This document shows, one piece after another, positions 1-12,150 of a stretch of 64,000 bases of DNA (positions within the stretch are counted from its first letter, which is position 1; every line of letters starts with the position of its first letter). The stretch lies in NCBI GenBank assembly GCA_051453625.1, contig JBOZIK010000001.1:281845293-281909292 (forward strand), written 5' to 3'. This DNA is from Welwitschia mirabilis. Its lineage: Eukaryota > Gnetophyta > Gnetopsida > Welwitschiales. Below the pieces are notes generated by a model. The model was not told the DNA's origin and made no database searches. It saw only the letters and a program-made list of their open reading frames with translations. A program made the translations under genes and the position numbers.

Positions 1-71
<71 letters not shown>
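1..71. repeat. (TG)n microsatellite, cut by window edge
   Basis: An uninterrupted TG dinucleotide run starts at the first base and ends where TATCTATC begins. The full length is unknown because the window starts inside it. Any reading frame through it is only a Cys-Val repeat with no coding meaning. Confidence 0.97.
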
Positions 72-73
<2 letters not shown>

Positions 74-1059
74 CTATCTTTCTTCCCCTCACCCTTTTCC
101 TCCCCACTTTCCCTCCTCCTTTCTTTAAAGCAAGTCACCCTACATATGGAGGCCTTTCTATATATATTTTCCATAGTCTAAACAAATAATATAGAGTTCT
201 ATATATGTGGTTCTCCTCATTAAAATAAATAATTACTATGAAGGTATTTTATACCTATTGTCTTTACCCTTTTGATATTAAATACCTTAAGACTTTATTT
301 TTTCATTTTATTTTTCTTCATACAATATAAAGGTATTTAGCCATGTCTTATGAGTACAAAATTTTGTACTTATAAGGATTATTTTAGATATATTTAAGAT
401 CATAATCACTTAAAAATCAATATATAATAACATGTATCATATGAAATACAAAAGTTAAAATATTAACTTAAGAATTCTTTCATTAAAACATTCCTTAATT
501 AAACAAGTATTAAAAGGTATTTAAAAGATTGAAGTATTAAATGATGAATCATGTATCCATGTACTTATCATAAATCTAGGTTTTAATCAAGATGTATCTC
601 TAGAACTTAACATTGTTAAAATTTCATCTTTCAAGTGTTACCAATTTTAAGTTTATTTTACTTTATTATTTTCTTTCTTTTTTTTTATCCTTTAGTTACC
701 TACAACTATGGGTTAAGGAAGGAGGATTAAAGTGATGAACTAGGAAACGAGGTTTGTGACCATTAATTTTTAAAGAATAGATAGTATTAAGGCTAAGAAT
801 ATTAACAAAATAATAAGTAATAATTTTTAGCACTTGAAAATGTTTAATTCAATTAGATACAAATTTACTAGAACATTTATGACTTCTTAAATCATGTAAT
901 AAGTCTAAGCCATTACATTTAAACGGTTTGTTAAGAATGTTCTTATTATTATATGCTTATTTTTGTGATCCACATTGTAAATTTTTAAATATCTCATAGG
1001 TTAGGTCTTTCTAAAGGTAAATACTAATTCTTTATAAGGTCCATGATGGATCTTGATTA
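72..1059. other. AT-rich stretch, no gene seen
   Basis: No recognisable protein motif or structural RNA was seen. Reverse transcriptase of the minus-strand Tat-type element would be expected here, downstream of its protease, but I could not read any conserved RT motif, so this part is either too decayed or was lost. Confidence 0.5.
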
Positions 1060-1510
1060 AATCTATGTCTTTTAAACTATCCATGCGATTATTTTTTAGT
1101 GCATTAAATACTTATAACTTTATATTCATATTAATAAATTACATTTTCACAAATCCATTTATATATTTTATTAGAGCATTGGAAGTGGCTAGGAATGATC
1201 TTCCTAAAATAATGGAAAACCCTTTTAAGTGGTATTTCATCTTTATAATTATAAAGTCCATTGTGTAGTAAAATGCATGTACTTATACAAAGAAAACTTC
1301 TACTATTCTTGTGAATATCTTAGTTGATTAATTAACAAATTATAGTATTATTTTTTTTATAATCCTTTTAATCTAAGTTTTTTACATAGTGAAGAAAAAA
1401 TTACATTTACATTGGCCTCTAATTTTAGCATAGCTTTGTCTATCTTCTAGTTTCCTATTATATGTGAATTTGTAAAAGACCTAAGTTTTTTAAATTTTAA
1501 TGGAAGTTTG
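1060..1510 (-). pseudogene. Degenerate retrotransposon aspartic protease (element H)
   Basis: On the minus strand the block reads as the plant gypsy protease region: a segment like FTNSHIIGN, then the active-site region, then SLCKKLRLKGL, and further on the downstream signature ILGRSFLATSNALI followed by a hydrophobic strand. This order matches the usual Tat/Athila protease plus the spacer before reverse transcriptase. The expected active-site D-L-G-A reads K-L-E-A at 1414-1425, so both the catalytic Asp and the Gly are lost. Stops and frameshifts occur between the pieces. The enzyme would have cut the Gag-Pol polyprotein. It is certainly inactive here. Confidence 0.75.
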
Positions 1511-2331
1511 TTTTAAACTATAGAACTTGTTAAAATAAGTAGGATTTTAGCTTAACATTCATTTTTATTTTTATAGTGCACATATTCTTATAGAAATTAG
1601 CATAAGATGGGACTTTATTAATGGAATTCAAAAGAAAATGTTTACTATTACTTTCTTAAAGGTATTTTTATATTTTCCACTATGTTCTTTCTCTCTTAAT
1701 GATGTAAGCCATTTGGGAAATAAAGTTTTTTGTTATTATTCATATCTTTCTCCAAGTCATTCTACCTATCTTTTTTAACTTTAAATGACTATAGAATAAT
1801 ATTCTCTAAGAGCTTGGACATGTTCATTGATTTAATTACCTCTTTTGGGTGAGATGGCTTTAACTCTTTTAATATCTCATGATTGATGAGTAGCATTTAC
1901 GCCCCTTAGATTAGAAATAGATCAAGTAGGAATCTTATCCTTTTCTCTCTTATTTAAGATAGTTAGTGTGTGAATTATAGTTTAAGAAAATTGGTTCATT
2001 TCTTATTTTAAACATTAAAGAGTTTTATATTTTTGATTATTAATATAATCTTATTCGTTATTAGTAGATAATTAAGAATCCATGAATTATTTTAGAATTT
2101 CATCTACTAAAATACTCTAAGGTTGATTAGATGATTATGAATTAGATGCTTAATTCTCTTAGGTTTTTTTATGAAAATCCAAGGTAGTCTATCCAATTTG
2201 AATTATAAGGATATTTAAAAGGAAATAATAGTTTTGTGGTTATTATTGTTGATATTATTATCAAAAGAGCCTTTTAGCTTATATAATATTTACCTACTTA
2301 GTAACTATCTCTTGGAGAGTGAAATAAGAAA
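1511..2331 (-). other. Decayed gag-protease linker
   Basis: This lies between the protease and the zinc knuckle of element H and is presumably the decayed linker of the polyprotein. No conserved motif is readable. Confidence 0.4.
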
Positions 2332-2995
2332 ACACTCATAGGTTTCATGATCATTAGAAGTACATATATTACATATAACTCCATCATTAATTATTTTGGA
2401 TTGAGTGTCATAAGGTAATCTAATCTTTTATTGATGTAACTTAGATTCTTAAGTAATACTATTTTTTCATCTAATTTATATAACCCTATGTTATAACTTT
2501 AAAGTCTTATTTATCCACTTTAGTTTTATCAGTGAGATTTCCATGCTTTACATGTTTCTTTATTTGTGAAAATTTTGACCCTGATTATTTTTTAGTGTCT
2601 TTTTTTGTACACTTAGTCCTTTATAAAAATACCTTAATAAACTTTATACCTCATAACTATAATATGGATATCTCTTGAATGGGTTTTAAAGTGCTTAAAG
2701 AGCTTACAGAAATGTTCCTTATCTTGTTATTAGGAGTCCATGATTTTTCTTGTAAGTTCATTGAGTTTCTATGTTGGAAAGTAATTTTTTAAGAATGCAG
2801 ATGTAAAATCTCTTCATTAATATAGTATAAGGGTTTATATTGTATAGTTAAAATTTTTGTTTTTCTTTTAAATAGAAAGGAAAAACATTTTATCCTAGCT
2901 ACTTCATCTTGATTTATTTTAGTTGAAATTAAACCTTTAAATTCTTTTAAATACTTATAAGAATATTTAAAATCTAAGCCATAGAATTTAAGCAA
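2332..2995 (-). pseudogene. Degenerate gag core and CCHC zinc knuckle (element H)
   Basis: The open piece at 2789-2995 (minus) contains a YKYLKEF segment, then a region like EVARIKCFSFLF, then an NEEIL segment. This is the pattern of the retrotransposon gag domain of plant gypsy elements, where Y-x-H-L-x-x-F is followed by R-x-F-P-F-S-L. Further downstream, 2332-2373 reads C-NI-C-TSND-H-ETYE-C, a perfect CX2CX4HX4C zinc knuckle, which in gag binds nucleic acid. Stops separate the two parts. The gag N-terminus should lie to the right of 2995 but could not be read. Confidence 0.75.
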
Positions 2996-4093
2996 TAAAT
3001 TAATGACATTTAATCATATTTTAATTGTGATTATGTAAGGGGACAAAATCCTATAGGATGGTGTAGCTAAATATTTAGGTTTATAATAATGATTTGAAAG
3101 TCTTTCTTAGTAAATCTTACATGATTAGATTCACTAATATAATGCCAATGAAATTTTTAGTTGAGGTTTTACTAGTTTTAAAAAAATTTCTAAACATTTA
3201 TAATTAAAATTAATTTTATATTTATTTTAAGTGATTGATATTATATTTTTTTCTCACTTTCCCTATAGATTTTGTAAGTAGTAGATCCAATTAAATGATG
3301 CATGAGAAGTTAAGTTTTGTAAGATAGTATTATAATATATTTCAAATGCAAGAAGATAAAAATTATTAAATTGAATGATAAAAATATTTTAAAACATTAC
3401 ACTAGTACTAAATTATAATAATGTTAGTCAGATTGCAAGTTTTACATTATGAAACATACATAAAAAATAATATAGAAAGTTATACTATTTGGCATAAGGT
3501 ATCTAACATAAAATTTTTATAATTCTAAAAATTTTTGTCATAAAGTAAGGCTACTTGTCAATGACAAAACATATAGAAAGGTTCTATGAATTTCATAAAT
3601 AAAATGAAACCTATCCTTTATATAACTAGAAATGCAAAAACAAGGACGAATAATGTCATTCCACATATTAATATAAATTGAATGTTTATAGATTCATAGT
3701 TTAGTAATCTAGAAGTAGTTAGTTACTATATAATATCTATCAAAAATATTTTTCCATAATTGTAATAAAAGTAGACCGGGATTTAAAAATCATAAAGAAA
3801 AGTGGTTTTTCATAAGCCAAGAAACATCAATTACAATCCTAAAAAATAAAGTTGAAAAACTTGCTATGTCATAACTTATGTAATATATTGTAATCTATGG
3901 TATATGTGCCCTAAATGTCAAGGTATAGATAGTAGGTTTTAATGAGAAAATAGGGAATTCTAATATAGTACTAAATAATCCTAATTATCATTCTTTCACA
4001 AGGAATACAAGTGTACTTTAAATCTATAAGAGCTAATAAAGGTATTTTATAGGTAGGTTTTAGTATAATAAGGGCCTGGAAAGTAATTAAAAA
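2996..4093. other. AT-rich stretch, no gene seen
   Basis: No gene or RNA is recognisable. It could hold the 5' part of element H (gag N-terminus, leader and LTR), but no primer-binding site or LTR pair was found. Confidence 0.4.
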
Positions 4094-4299
4094 AAGAATT
4101 TACTTTACTAGATATTTTGTTTTGGGAATTAAGAATAATAACTCATNNNNNNNNNNNNNNNNNNNNNNNNNNNNNNNNNNNNNNNNNNNNNNNNNNNNNN
4201 NNNNNNNNNNNNNNNNNNNNNNNNNNNNNNNNNNNNNNNNNNNNNNAAGAATTTACTTTACTAGATATTTTGTTTTGGGAATTAAGAATAATAACTCAT
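4094..4299. other. 100-N gap with identical 53-bp edges
   Basis: Positions 4147-4246 are exactly 100 N. The 53 bases before the gap (4094-4146) are repeated exactly right after it (4247-4299). This is best explained as two contigs whose ends overlap but were not merged, so the apparent duplication is probably not real. Confidence 0.9.
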
Positions 4300-6485
4300 G
4301 AGGTAATATATTATATAAACCCTTCATTATTAAGTGTATATTCTAAATGTAGTGAGAGTACATAAAATGGTGTCTTAAAATGAATCTAGGAAAACAATAA
4401 GATAGTATAAAAGATATCATATAAACCATTGAAGGAATAAATATAAGAATAAAAATGTGCAATAACATTTAAAAAATAGTACTACATAATAAATAATATT
4501 AATCAAATTAGTGATAGAAAAGTAAATCTAATATAATCCTAGATCAATGTGCATTCATCAATGATGCAATCATTATAGAGAATACCAAATTATAAATCAA
4601 ACTCTAAGGCAAGACATACAAATTGTCATAAGAATTAGTCATTTCATTATACCTAGAGATGGAGAAATAAGGATTAAATGCTCATGATGAAATAATATTG
4701 TAATTCTAAATTTAAAATAATAGAGTTTTAATGGATGATGATGAAAAACACTTTTATGATGACATGCTTCAAGCTTTATGAAGTAGTAATGAATGAAAAA
4801 TAAAGGATGATTAATCCTTGAGTTAGGTTATACTCATGTATCTCTTCTTTGGATTGAATATTTTTATTAGTTCATTCTTGTTATTAAAATATGGGTAGTA
4901 ATATATATCCTTTGGTAATAGAAAATAGATATGTAGTTATTAAACTAGTCTAACATTTAGTTATAAGTTAATAAATTATCTTAGAATTTGGTAAGATTAT
5001 CTTATTTATAGAACCTACTTGGTCTATAATGCTAATGGTACTATTAATCTAAATGATTGTAACAGTTCCTTTAGCTAGCATGGGTTTAACAAAGTGTAGT
5101 CAACTTAGGTTTACCTATAAATAACATATTAAAGTTAATTATTTTTAATAATAATTTTGATAATTAATAGATAAACATCGTTTAGAAATAAATTAGTTAT
5201 AAATAAATTTTTATATCCTTAAAAATATATTAATTTACTAAAATCTAAGAGTGAAATATGTAAAACTTCAAGTGCAAATAGAAATATATAATAAGGATAA
5301 ACTTAGTTAATATTAATGATGAAATAATCTTAATTTACTTGAATTCAATGTATCTCAATGTATTAATTAAGTTAAATTAAATGCAAAACCCTAATCCTAA
5401 CTTTATAAAATCATAATCTACCTCAAGAATTAAAAATCAATTCATTATATCTCATTTATAATTATTAAATTCCATAATTTAAATCTACATTTCTTTATAT
5501 CCATTAATTTCATTATAAATTTCATGGTGATGCTTATTTCATATGAAAATTTCATTGTTAAGCCTAATGAAATATTTTATACTTAATTGCTATTTCTTAT
5601 AGTATTTACATTATTGGTTAATGTAATTTACCTATGAGTGGATTATCTTTCTAACCAATCACTTGAATAATTAAATAGTCATAAGAATGATTAGTTCTTA
5701 CCTCTTCAAGAGCTTTCTAATTTATAGTAATGAATGATAATTAATATACTTAGAAAAATGTTATTGATATAACTTATAGAAAAAACTCCTATTCCAAATT
5801 AACATTTTATCCATGTTCTATATTTTTTCAAAAGTATTTTATTCATATTTTTTACAACTTTATTTCATTAAGAAGTATAGAAAAGCTTTGTAGGTTTTTC
5901 AATTTTAAATTGTTTATAATAATTTTAAAAACTAATAGAAGCAAAATCTTATTTATTACCTATTCTCAAATTTTTATTCATTTTTCTTATGATTTTCTTA
6001 ATTTGAATTCTAAATCAATTAAAAAATAATAAAACATCAAAATTTTTTCTTTAAAATATAGATTCATATTTTTTAAAAAAAAAATCATCTACAAAGATGA
6101 TAAAAAAATAGTAAGCCTCTTAGTGATAACTAAGGTAACATAGTACATATATCCTAGCCCAAACAGTTAATAATTAATGCATTTTTATGAATTACTATGT
6201 TAAAGTTACTTGTTAATATTTTCCAAAGGTAAAATGATTTGAGAGATTTCAAGTTTGGATGTAACTTACATTTCAACAAAATTTATAAGCTCACATGTTC
6301 TAACCATTAGCACCACAAGAAATAAATTAACATACATTTTGTTGAAGTTACCTTAACAAGGCTATTTTACACATATACTTACACTCAATAAATATTATTT
6401 CTTGAATTTACATATTTCATCTTAATTGACCATTTTTTAAAATCTCTAAAATACCATCATGTCTTTTATATGTATATATATATAT

Positions 6486-6486
<1 letters not shown>
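4300..6486. other. AT-rich non-coding stretch
   Basis: No open frame, domain motif or repeat pair was recognised. The sequence is very AT-rich, with scattered short A and T runs. It is probably old transposon-derived DNA beyond recognition, but that is inference. Confidence 0.4.
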
Positions 6487-6554
<68 letters not shown>

Positions 6555-6905
6555 AGATAGATANNNNNNNNNNNNNNNNNNNNNNNNNNNNNNNNNNNNN
6601 NNNNNNNNNNNNNNNNNNNNNNNNNNNNNNNNNNNNNNNNNNNNNNNNNNNNNNNNNNNNNNNNNNNNNNNNNNNNNNNNNNNNNNNNNNNNNNNNNNNN
6701 NNNNNNNNNNNNNNNNNNNNNNNNNNNNNNNNNNNNNNNNNNNNNNNNNNNNNNNNNNNNNNNNNNNNNNNNNNNNNNNNNNNNNNNNNNNNNNNNNNNN
6801 NNNNNNNNNNNNNNNNNNNNNNNNNNNNNNNNNNNNNNNNNNNNNNNNNNNNNNNNNNNNNNNNNNNNNNNNNNNNNNNNNNNNNNNNNNNNNNNNNNNN
6901 NNNNN

Positions 6906-6976
<71 letters not shown>
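6487..6976. repeat. Long (GA)n microsatellite containing a 342-N gap
   Basis: A short (AT)n run leads into GA repeats up to about 6549, then a GATA-like edge, then N at 6564-6905, then a second GA run up to about 6976. Frames through the GA tract encode only Ser-Leu repeats and are not genes. The gap length, not a round 100, suggests an estimated size. The true tract may be a single long GA microsatellite. Confidence 0.93.
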
Positions 6977-6979
<3 letters not shown>

Positions 6980-7439
6980 CTTTAGCTTTGAACATTCTAA
7001 AGAAATCAAATTCTTGTTCAATTTAGTACAAGAATTTTAATTTTAACAATTTTCTTTTTAGTTATATTAGAGGCATTATAATTATCATAAATTTTAATTC
7101 TAATACCTTCCTTCTTAATTGTATTACATGCATCATTATTATCCATGTGTATGATACCTCCTTTATGGGATTAATAAAGATTTAACCCTCATTTATAAGA
7201 ACATGTATAATATGAACATTTAAAATATAAGATCTAATCATTATAATATTGAGTATTAGAACAAGTAGTATAGGATCTTTAAAAATTATACCTACGTATT
7301 AAATTACTAAGTTTTCTTTCTTTTTGTTATTTAAACTCTTATTTTCATCTTGTTTTCATTTTCAATAGTTATTACCTATGGTCTTCTTTTTATTTTATTT
7401 TAGTTTTCTTTTCTCCCCTTTTGGCTTTGATCTTAACTT
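6977..7439. other. AT-rich stretch, no gene seen
   Basis: This follows the copia gag remnant in the minus direction, where the rest of copia gag-pol would be expected. No protease, integrase or RT motif could be read. Confidence 0.4.
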
Positions 7440-8104
7440 TGGTGATGTACTCTTCTTCATTGTTATTCCTCTTGTAACTAAATAGTTCAATGCACCTTAT
7501 TTAGGATCATACTTTCAACAAATGCTTCTTGTAATAATGTTGCAACAAATTCATTAAGAGATATATCATTTTTAATATATAATATAGTTTAAGAAGACAT
7601 TCATAAAATGGAGGTTGTAGTTTAAGCAAGCAAACTATCATATCTTCATCCTTGAATTTAATTTTTAAATCAAATAATTTCTTAATATAGGAATTTTAAA
7701 AAAGATCATATGTTTAGGGAAATTTATTGTCCTTTGCATTTATAGGGACCACTCCCATGCTTTGAGGTGAAGATGATTTGATAAGCACTTTATCATATAA
7801 ATACTTTCCAATCTCAAACATAAGTTTATAAACTTTTTAGATTTATTAGGATTATATATAACCTTATTAGCTAGAAATAAGTGGATTTTTGTTAGAGTTT
7901 TAATATTTAACTCATCTCATTCTTCATTTATCATCATCCTTGGATTCTTATTTTATAACTCAATGAATTATGTAGTCTTTAGAAATTGAAAAAATATAAA
8001 AATTTCATTTTCTATAGATCAAAACTACTTTTCCATTAGACTTTTTGATGTTAAACTTTCTTATAGTTGTTATGCTATTTATACCTATATCAAATCACTG
8101 AACT
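7440..8104 (-). pseudogene. Degenerate Ty1/copia gag
   Basis: On the minus strand, starting just downstream of an initiator-Met-type primer site, several frame pieces resemble copia gag: an opening KFN segment, a central part, a piece reading DLKIKFKDEDMIVCLLKL, then a segment like PPFYECLLKLYY and one like SLNEFVATLLQEAFVES. In copia gag this corresponds to the LxxxG...IxDEDxxxxLLxSLPxSYExF motif followed by the L...V...L helix. Many stops and at least three frame changes are present. Only the gag end of the element is recognisable, so it is a 5' fragment of a minus-strand copia element. The family call rests on eye-read motifs plus the primer site. Confidence 0.6.
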
Positions 8105-8119
8105 AAGCTTTGATACTAA
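8105..8119 (-). other. Primer-binding site, initiator tRNA-Met type
   Basis: The minus strand reads TTAGTATCAAAGCTT, close to the TGGTATCAGAGC primer site used by most plant copia elements. It lies immediately upstream of the degenerate copia gag, as expected for reverse-transcription priming. The copia 5' LTR should therefore lie to its right, but its far end was not found. Confidence 0.6.
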
Positions 8120-8188
8120 TTTTTAGGAGGTCCACTCCTTATGTAGTGATTTTTTATAGCTTAGCTTAGTTACAAAAAACAAAAGGCT

Positions 8189-8215
8189 ATACATATACAT
8201 ATACATATATACATA
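8189..8215. repeat. (ACATAT)n microsatellite
   Basis: A short run of ATACAT units is followed by an ACAACA-rich stretch. It lies where the copia 5' LTR would be. Confidence 0.8.
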
Positions 8216-8896
8216 CAACAACACAACAATCTTTTATGTGGTTGTTAAGACATAGATTTTGTATGTTTTAAACCTTTAATTATACTTATTTTATCATCTT
8301 AATATTCATATTTAATAAGACTTTACCTATTAAATTATGTGAAAGGATTAAGCTGATAAAACATATATTTTGTATTATTTTATAGATTAGCTTGGACATA
8401 TTTAAAAAACTAGTTAAAATTAAAAAGCCCATGCTAGACCATGTTAGACATCTTTATAAAGATATTGAAATGATCTAATTTATTTTATAGTGATGCATTA
8501 AAGCTAGAAGCTAAATTTTAGAGATATAGATCATGTTGACTTATGAGTCAAAATTATATGATAAACAACCCAAGAGTATTTTTTATCAAAATAAATATTT
8601 GTAATATGGCCCTAATTACATATTCATTTATCTTTAGTATAAATATTAGTTTATAATGTTTACCCTTGGATGATGATATGCTTACAAGTTAGGGTGAAGT
8701 ACAATTACGCCTTCCTTATAGTAAGGATATTATTAAATTATATTTATTTTATTTAGCATATGTAGTATTTATACTTGAAAGACTTCATGGTTGCTTAAGT
8801 CCTTTCATTTAAAGGGATAATTCTTTGATATTTAAAGCTAATGACACATTCATCTTGCACCTTTAAGGCATTGTTAAAATAATTAATAATATTCAT
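8216..8896. other. Non-coding stretch before element E
   Basis: No gene is recognised. It may include the 5' LTR of the copia fragment, but no partner LTR was found to define it. It ends at the TTCAT target duplication of element E. Confidence 0.4.
8892..8896. repeat. Target-site duplication TTCAT, left of element E
   Basis: TTCAT directly abuts the left LTR edge and matches 13548-13552 exactly. Confidence 0.85.
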
Positions 8897-10295
8897 TATT
8901 TGAGACTTAAAATTATAATAAAACTAAATGAGAGCCCAATTATCATTATTTCTATAGGAACAAAGAAATAGCTAATACATAATAAAATACACAAATAGTT
9001 ATGAAAAATATTATGATGAGCTAGTGATTAGATTTAAGCAAAAATGAAAGTAAAAGGAAAAAAAGTAAAAGAGATTTAAAGAAGTAAGAGCTAGGAATGG
9101 ATGTAAAGATCAATAGTAGCATAAATGTTTTAATAAATAAAAGCATTTCATTCAAATATATAATAAAAATTCTCCTTAAAATCCTAATTTTCTATAGTTT
9201 GCTATGGCTCGAAGCATGGTAACATAATCTCATTCACCATATGAGTGATGGTGAAATCCCTTTATTACTTTTGTTCCTTCTTAGCATGGTCATAACTGTG
9301 GTAAGTAGGATTTTACTTTCAACAATCATCAAACAAAATCAAACTATGAAATAAAAATGAAAATAAGAAGGATTCACTCGAAAACATAAATAACTTAGCA
9401 ATATCTTCGCTTCATACAAAACATTAAAGGTATCAAGTGAATCATATATAAAATTAAAAAATATAAACTACTATTATGTTATTAAAAAAAACTATAGGAC
9501 ATTAATCAAGAATGCTTTAGCTTAAAGAAACATCATCCTATCATTAAGGATAGTTCATTTTGAAGTGAGGAAAACTAGAAAGTGATGCTACAATACTTTT
9601 TCACTTTAAGGATAAAATGTTCTCATCTTATATGATTCAATGAATACCAGAATGACCTAGCCCTTTTTATAAAGGGATTTAGGATTAGAGTAGTTAAAGT
9701 CCTTTGACCTGTAGTTGTAGATGAGGTTGATCATTTGACCTATAGTTGTAGATGAGGTTGATAATATTCTATCTTAGAGTAGTTAAGATTCCTCATCCTA
9801 TGACATTAGGTGGAATTTTTATCATGTATTATTTGGTAGAATCTTCATCAAGTAGCATTAGATGAAAGCTTCATCATGTAGCATTAGATAGATAATAATC
9901 ATAATAGTTTCAACATATGATCTTAAGTCTAAATGCTTCCAATCTTTGATAGTGCCATGCGTATTGAATTCTACTATCACATGCCTTTGTCACATGTCAT
10001 TATCACTTCATTGTCATGTCACTACCACATATCTACCATGTGACTACCATGTGTCACTTTCACATGTTTCTTATTTGGTCAGTGTTTTATGCTTAGTTGA
10101 ATTCCCTTTTTAACATGTATTTTAAAACATGGCTAAAAGTATGAAAGCATTAAAAATAAAAACAGAAATTCACATGTGGCATGAAAAATTATGAAAGACA
10201 TTATTTTATAATAAAATGCTTAATTTAGTATCTCTATTTATGCTAAACTGTCTTGATATGCTTAGTCTAAATGTTAATTTTTATATGTTATCACA
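8897..10295 (-). repeat. 3' LTR of element E
   Basis: This matches 12151-13547 along its length. On the minus strand it begins TGTGATAACA and has a TATA-like TTTATAAAAA at 9664-9673. The U3 part contains a 31-bp tandem duplication (9703-9733 and 9734-9763), a degenerate minisatellite with a core like GGTGGAAGCTTCATCATGTA (about 9791-9890) and a cluster of CACATG words (about 9955-10070). The left edge has TATT where the partner has TGTT. Confidence 0.88.
9664..9673 (-). promoter_or_regulatory. TATA box of element E 3' LTR
   Basis: The minus strand reads TTTATAAAAA followed by GGGC. The equivalent position of the other LTR keeps the same word. Confidence 0.6.
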
Positions 10296-12127
10296 TCCCT
10301 CAATTAAACTTTAGCTGGTTCCTTAACAAAATGCAGGATAAAGATTAACTAACATGGAAACATTTCTAAGGAAAACATTTAAGTATAAGAATGATAAACT
10401 TGAAAAATTAGGCTAATTTGTGAAAAAAAAATGAGGCATTAAAATTAAAATTTTTTTGAAAAATGTGATTGCCATACCCCCAACCAAAATTAAACTTTGT
10501 CTTCAAAGTTTGAAAAGGTAGAAAAATGAATATAAATTCTAATAAAAATTAATATGATAACTTAGAAGAAAGAGACCTTATACATATCATTTTATTATAA
10601 CTAGAAAAAAGAAAAATGTAAACCAATGCAAACTAAACTATAATGCATGGTAATGGAAATGAAAACTCAATCAAAAAACCTATGAATTAAAGAGATAAAA
10701 ATTTCATAAGCTAATGGCCTAATTATTAAAATTTTTATAATTTTTAACTTTGTTTAGTAAATCAAAATTCTATTCAAGTAAAGTATCAACTATGTAAATA
10801 ATTGAAAATTTAAGAATTATTAGCAAAATCTTAAGTACAATTATTGAAGAAAGGATATTCAATTTTCCCCTTTTTTTTGCAATTTTTACCTTTTCATAGT
10901 TATGCTATCATCATTTGAAACATTTTGATCTTATTAAGAATATAGTATTGTGGAACTTCTTCATAGAATAAGCCATTCCATAGTTTTCACTTCATATCCC
11001 ATTGAGTGAAATCCAAAATTACATCATTTCATAGAATAAACCATCATCATCTTAAACCTCATCATCCATCCCTTTTACATGGCTTTATTTCATAAGTCTA
11101 ATTGATAATCCTCCCCTTCCATACACTAATGAAGTTTTAAGCCTTATCTAAAATAAGTGATATTTGTGTCATAACAAGTTTTGGTTAAGATTAAGTACAC
11201 TTGTATTTTGTGAGAGAAAGTTATGCTTATCTTAAGTTATGTTATTGAAATTATCTTTCACTTAAGGTATTTAATGTTGAAAAGTAAAGAAACAAAAATT
11301 TGGAATCTATTTGATGTTGTATCTTTTGCTTTTAAGCATTTATGAGAATAAGATATTTCTTAATTAGACTAATGGAAGATAATCTCCTATAGTTCATATA
11401 GTTTTAGAAGGACTTTGGGGTTTGAAATGGTATGGATTATCCTTGAGGCAAGGTAGAGGAATAAATATGATTTTGTGATTGACATTAAATTTTGTGCTAT
11501 ATTTGAAATGAATTTAATAAATGGATATATATTTAGAAAGGAAACTTACAAATGATTAAGACCTAGTTAGGTTGACAAAAAATGAAATGGTAGTATAGAA
11601 GAAAAGTAAAAGCCTTAAAATAAACCTACAAGAAACTTAAACTTAAAAAAAATTTAAAATATAAACTAAAATATAATATATCATAAAAATACCAAAACTT
11701 ATTTAAAAACAATTTCTTCTTCTTCTTCTTTTTTAATGCATAAAATAAAAGAAAAGCAAAAGACGACTCTTATATGTTTCATTAATTGTGGTTAATTCTT
11801 GAATTGATGCTTTGTCTGTCATCCAAAGAGATCACCAACAAGAACATTTTTGGAAAAATCAATACAATAATATTTTTCTTGATTAGTGTTAGAAGATTAA
11901 ATAAAAACTAAAATAACATGGACCAGTTTAAATATTACTTAAAATGAACTAGTACTCATCACTAACAAGTACAAAAAATAAATGTAAAGAAAAGAAAAAT
12001 AAACTAGTTTGGGTAGTACTAGAAGAGGCTAATACCAACCACTAAAAATAAAAGAAAAGTGCAACTAACTAAAATTCAAGATAAAAAAATTGTTGCATGT
12101 TTTCTAATAAAACTATCATGTCATCAT
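10296..12127 (-). other. Interior of element E, no coding capacity
   Basis: At its 3' end (left side) the minus strand reads AAGACAAAGTTTAATTTTGG and then TTGGGGGTATGGC (about 10465-10505). This resembles the conserved purine-rich 3' region of plant Tat-type elements. Near 10300 it ends in a GAGGGA run before the LTR. No gag, protease, RT, RNase H or integrase motif was seen. Long A-rich runs and a (CTT)n stretch at about 11716-11730 are present. Confidence 0.6.
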
Positions 12128-12147
12128 CCTAGATAATAACACCAGAA
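12128..12147 (-). other. Primer-binding site of element E, tRNA-Asp type
   Basis: The minus strand reads TTTCTGGTGTTATTATCTAG, separated from the right LTR by three bases. It aligns with the TGGCGCCGTTGCCGGGGA site common in plant Athila/Tat elements once C-to-T and G-to-A decay is allowed. Its position fixes the right LTR as the 5' LTR. Confidence 0.7.
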
Positions 12148-12150
12148 ATA

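Larger units (their letters stand above)
1060..2995 (-). mobile_element. Fossil Ty3/gypsy element, Tat-type (element H): gag to protease
   Basis: Read on the minus strand, three domains occur in the order expected for a gypsy polyprotein: gag core (about 2690-2995), CCHC zinc knuckle (2332-2373) and aspartic protease with its downstream spacer (about 1060-1510). Each is interrupted by stops and frameshifts. No LTR, primer site or target duplication was found, so the element boundaries are unknown. The gag and protease wording resembles plant Tat-lineage proteins as I know them. Lineage placement is inference. Confidence 0.75.

Noticed and set aside
4117-4365. Open frame spanning the 100-N gap
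   Set aside because: It exists only because unknown bases carry no stop, and the two known halves are the same duplicated contig edge.
6240-6330. Possible minus-strand tRNA-like SINE head
   Set aside because: The distance between the box-like words is about 70 bases, too far for a tRNA-type promoter.
6417-7021. Two long minus frames with Ser-Leu repeats
   Set aside because: They are translations of the (GA)n microsatellite and its gap.
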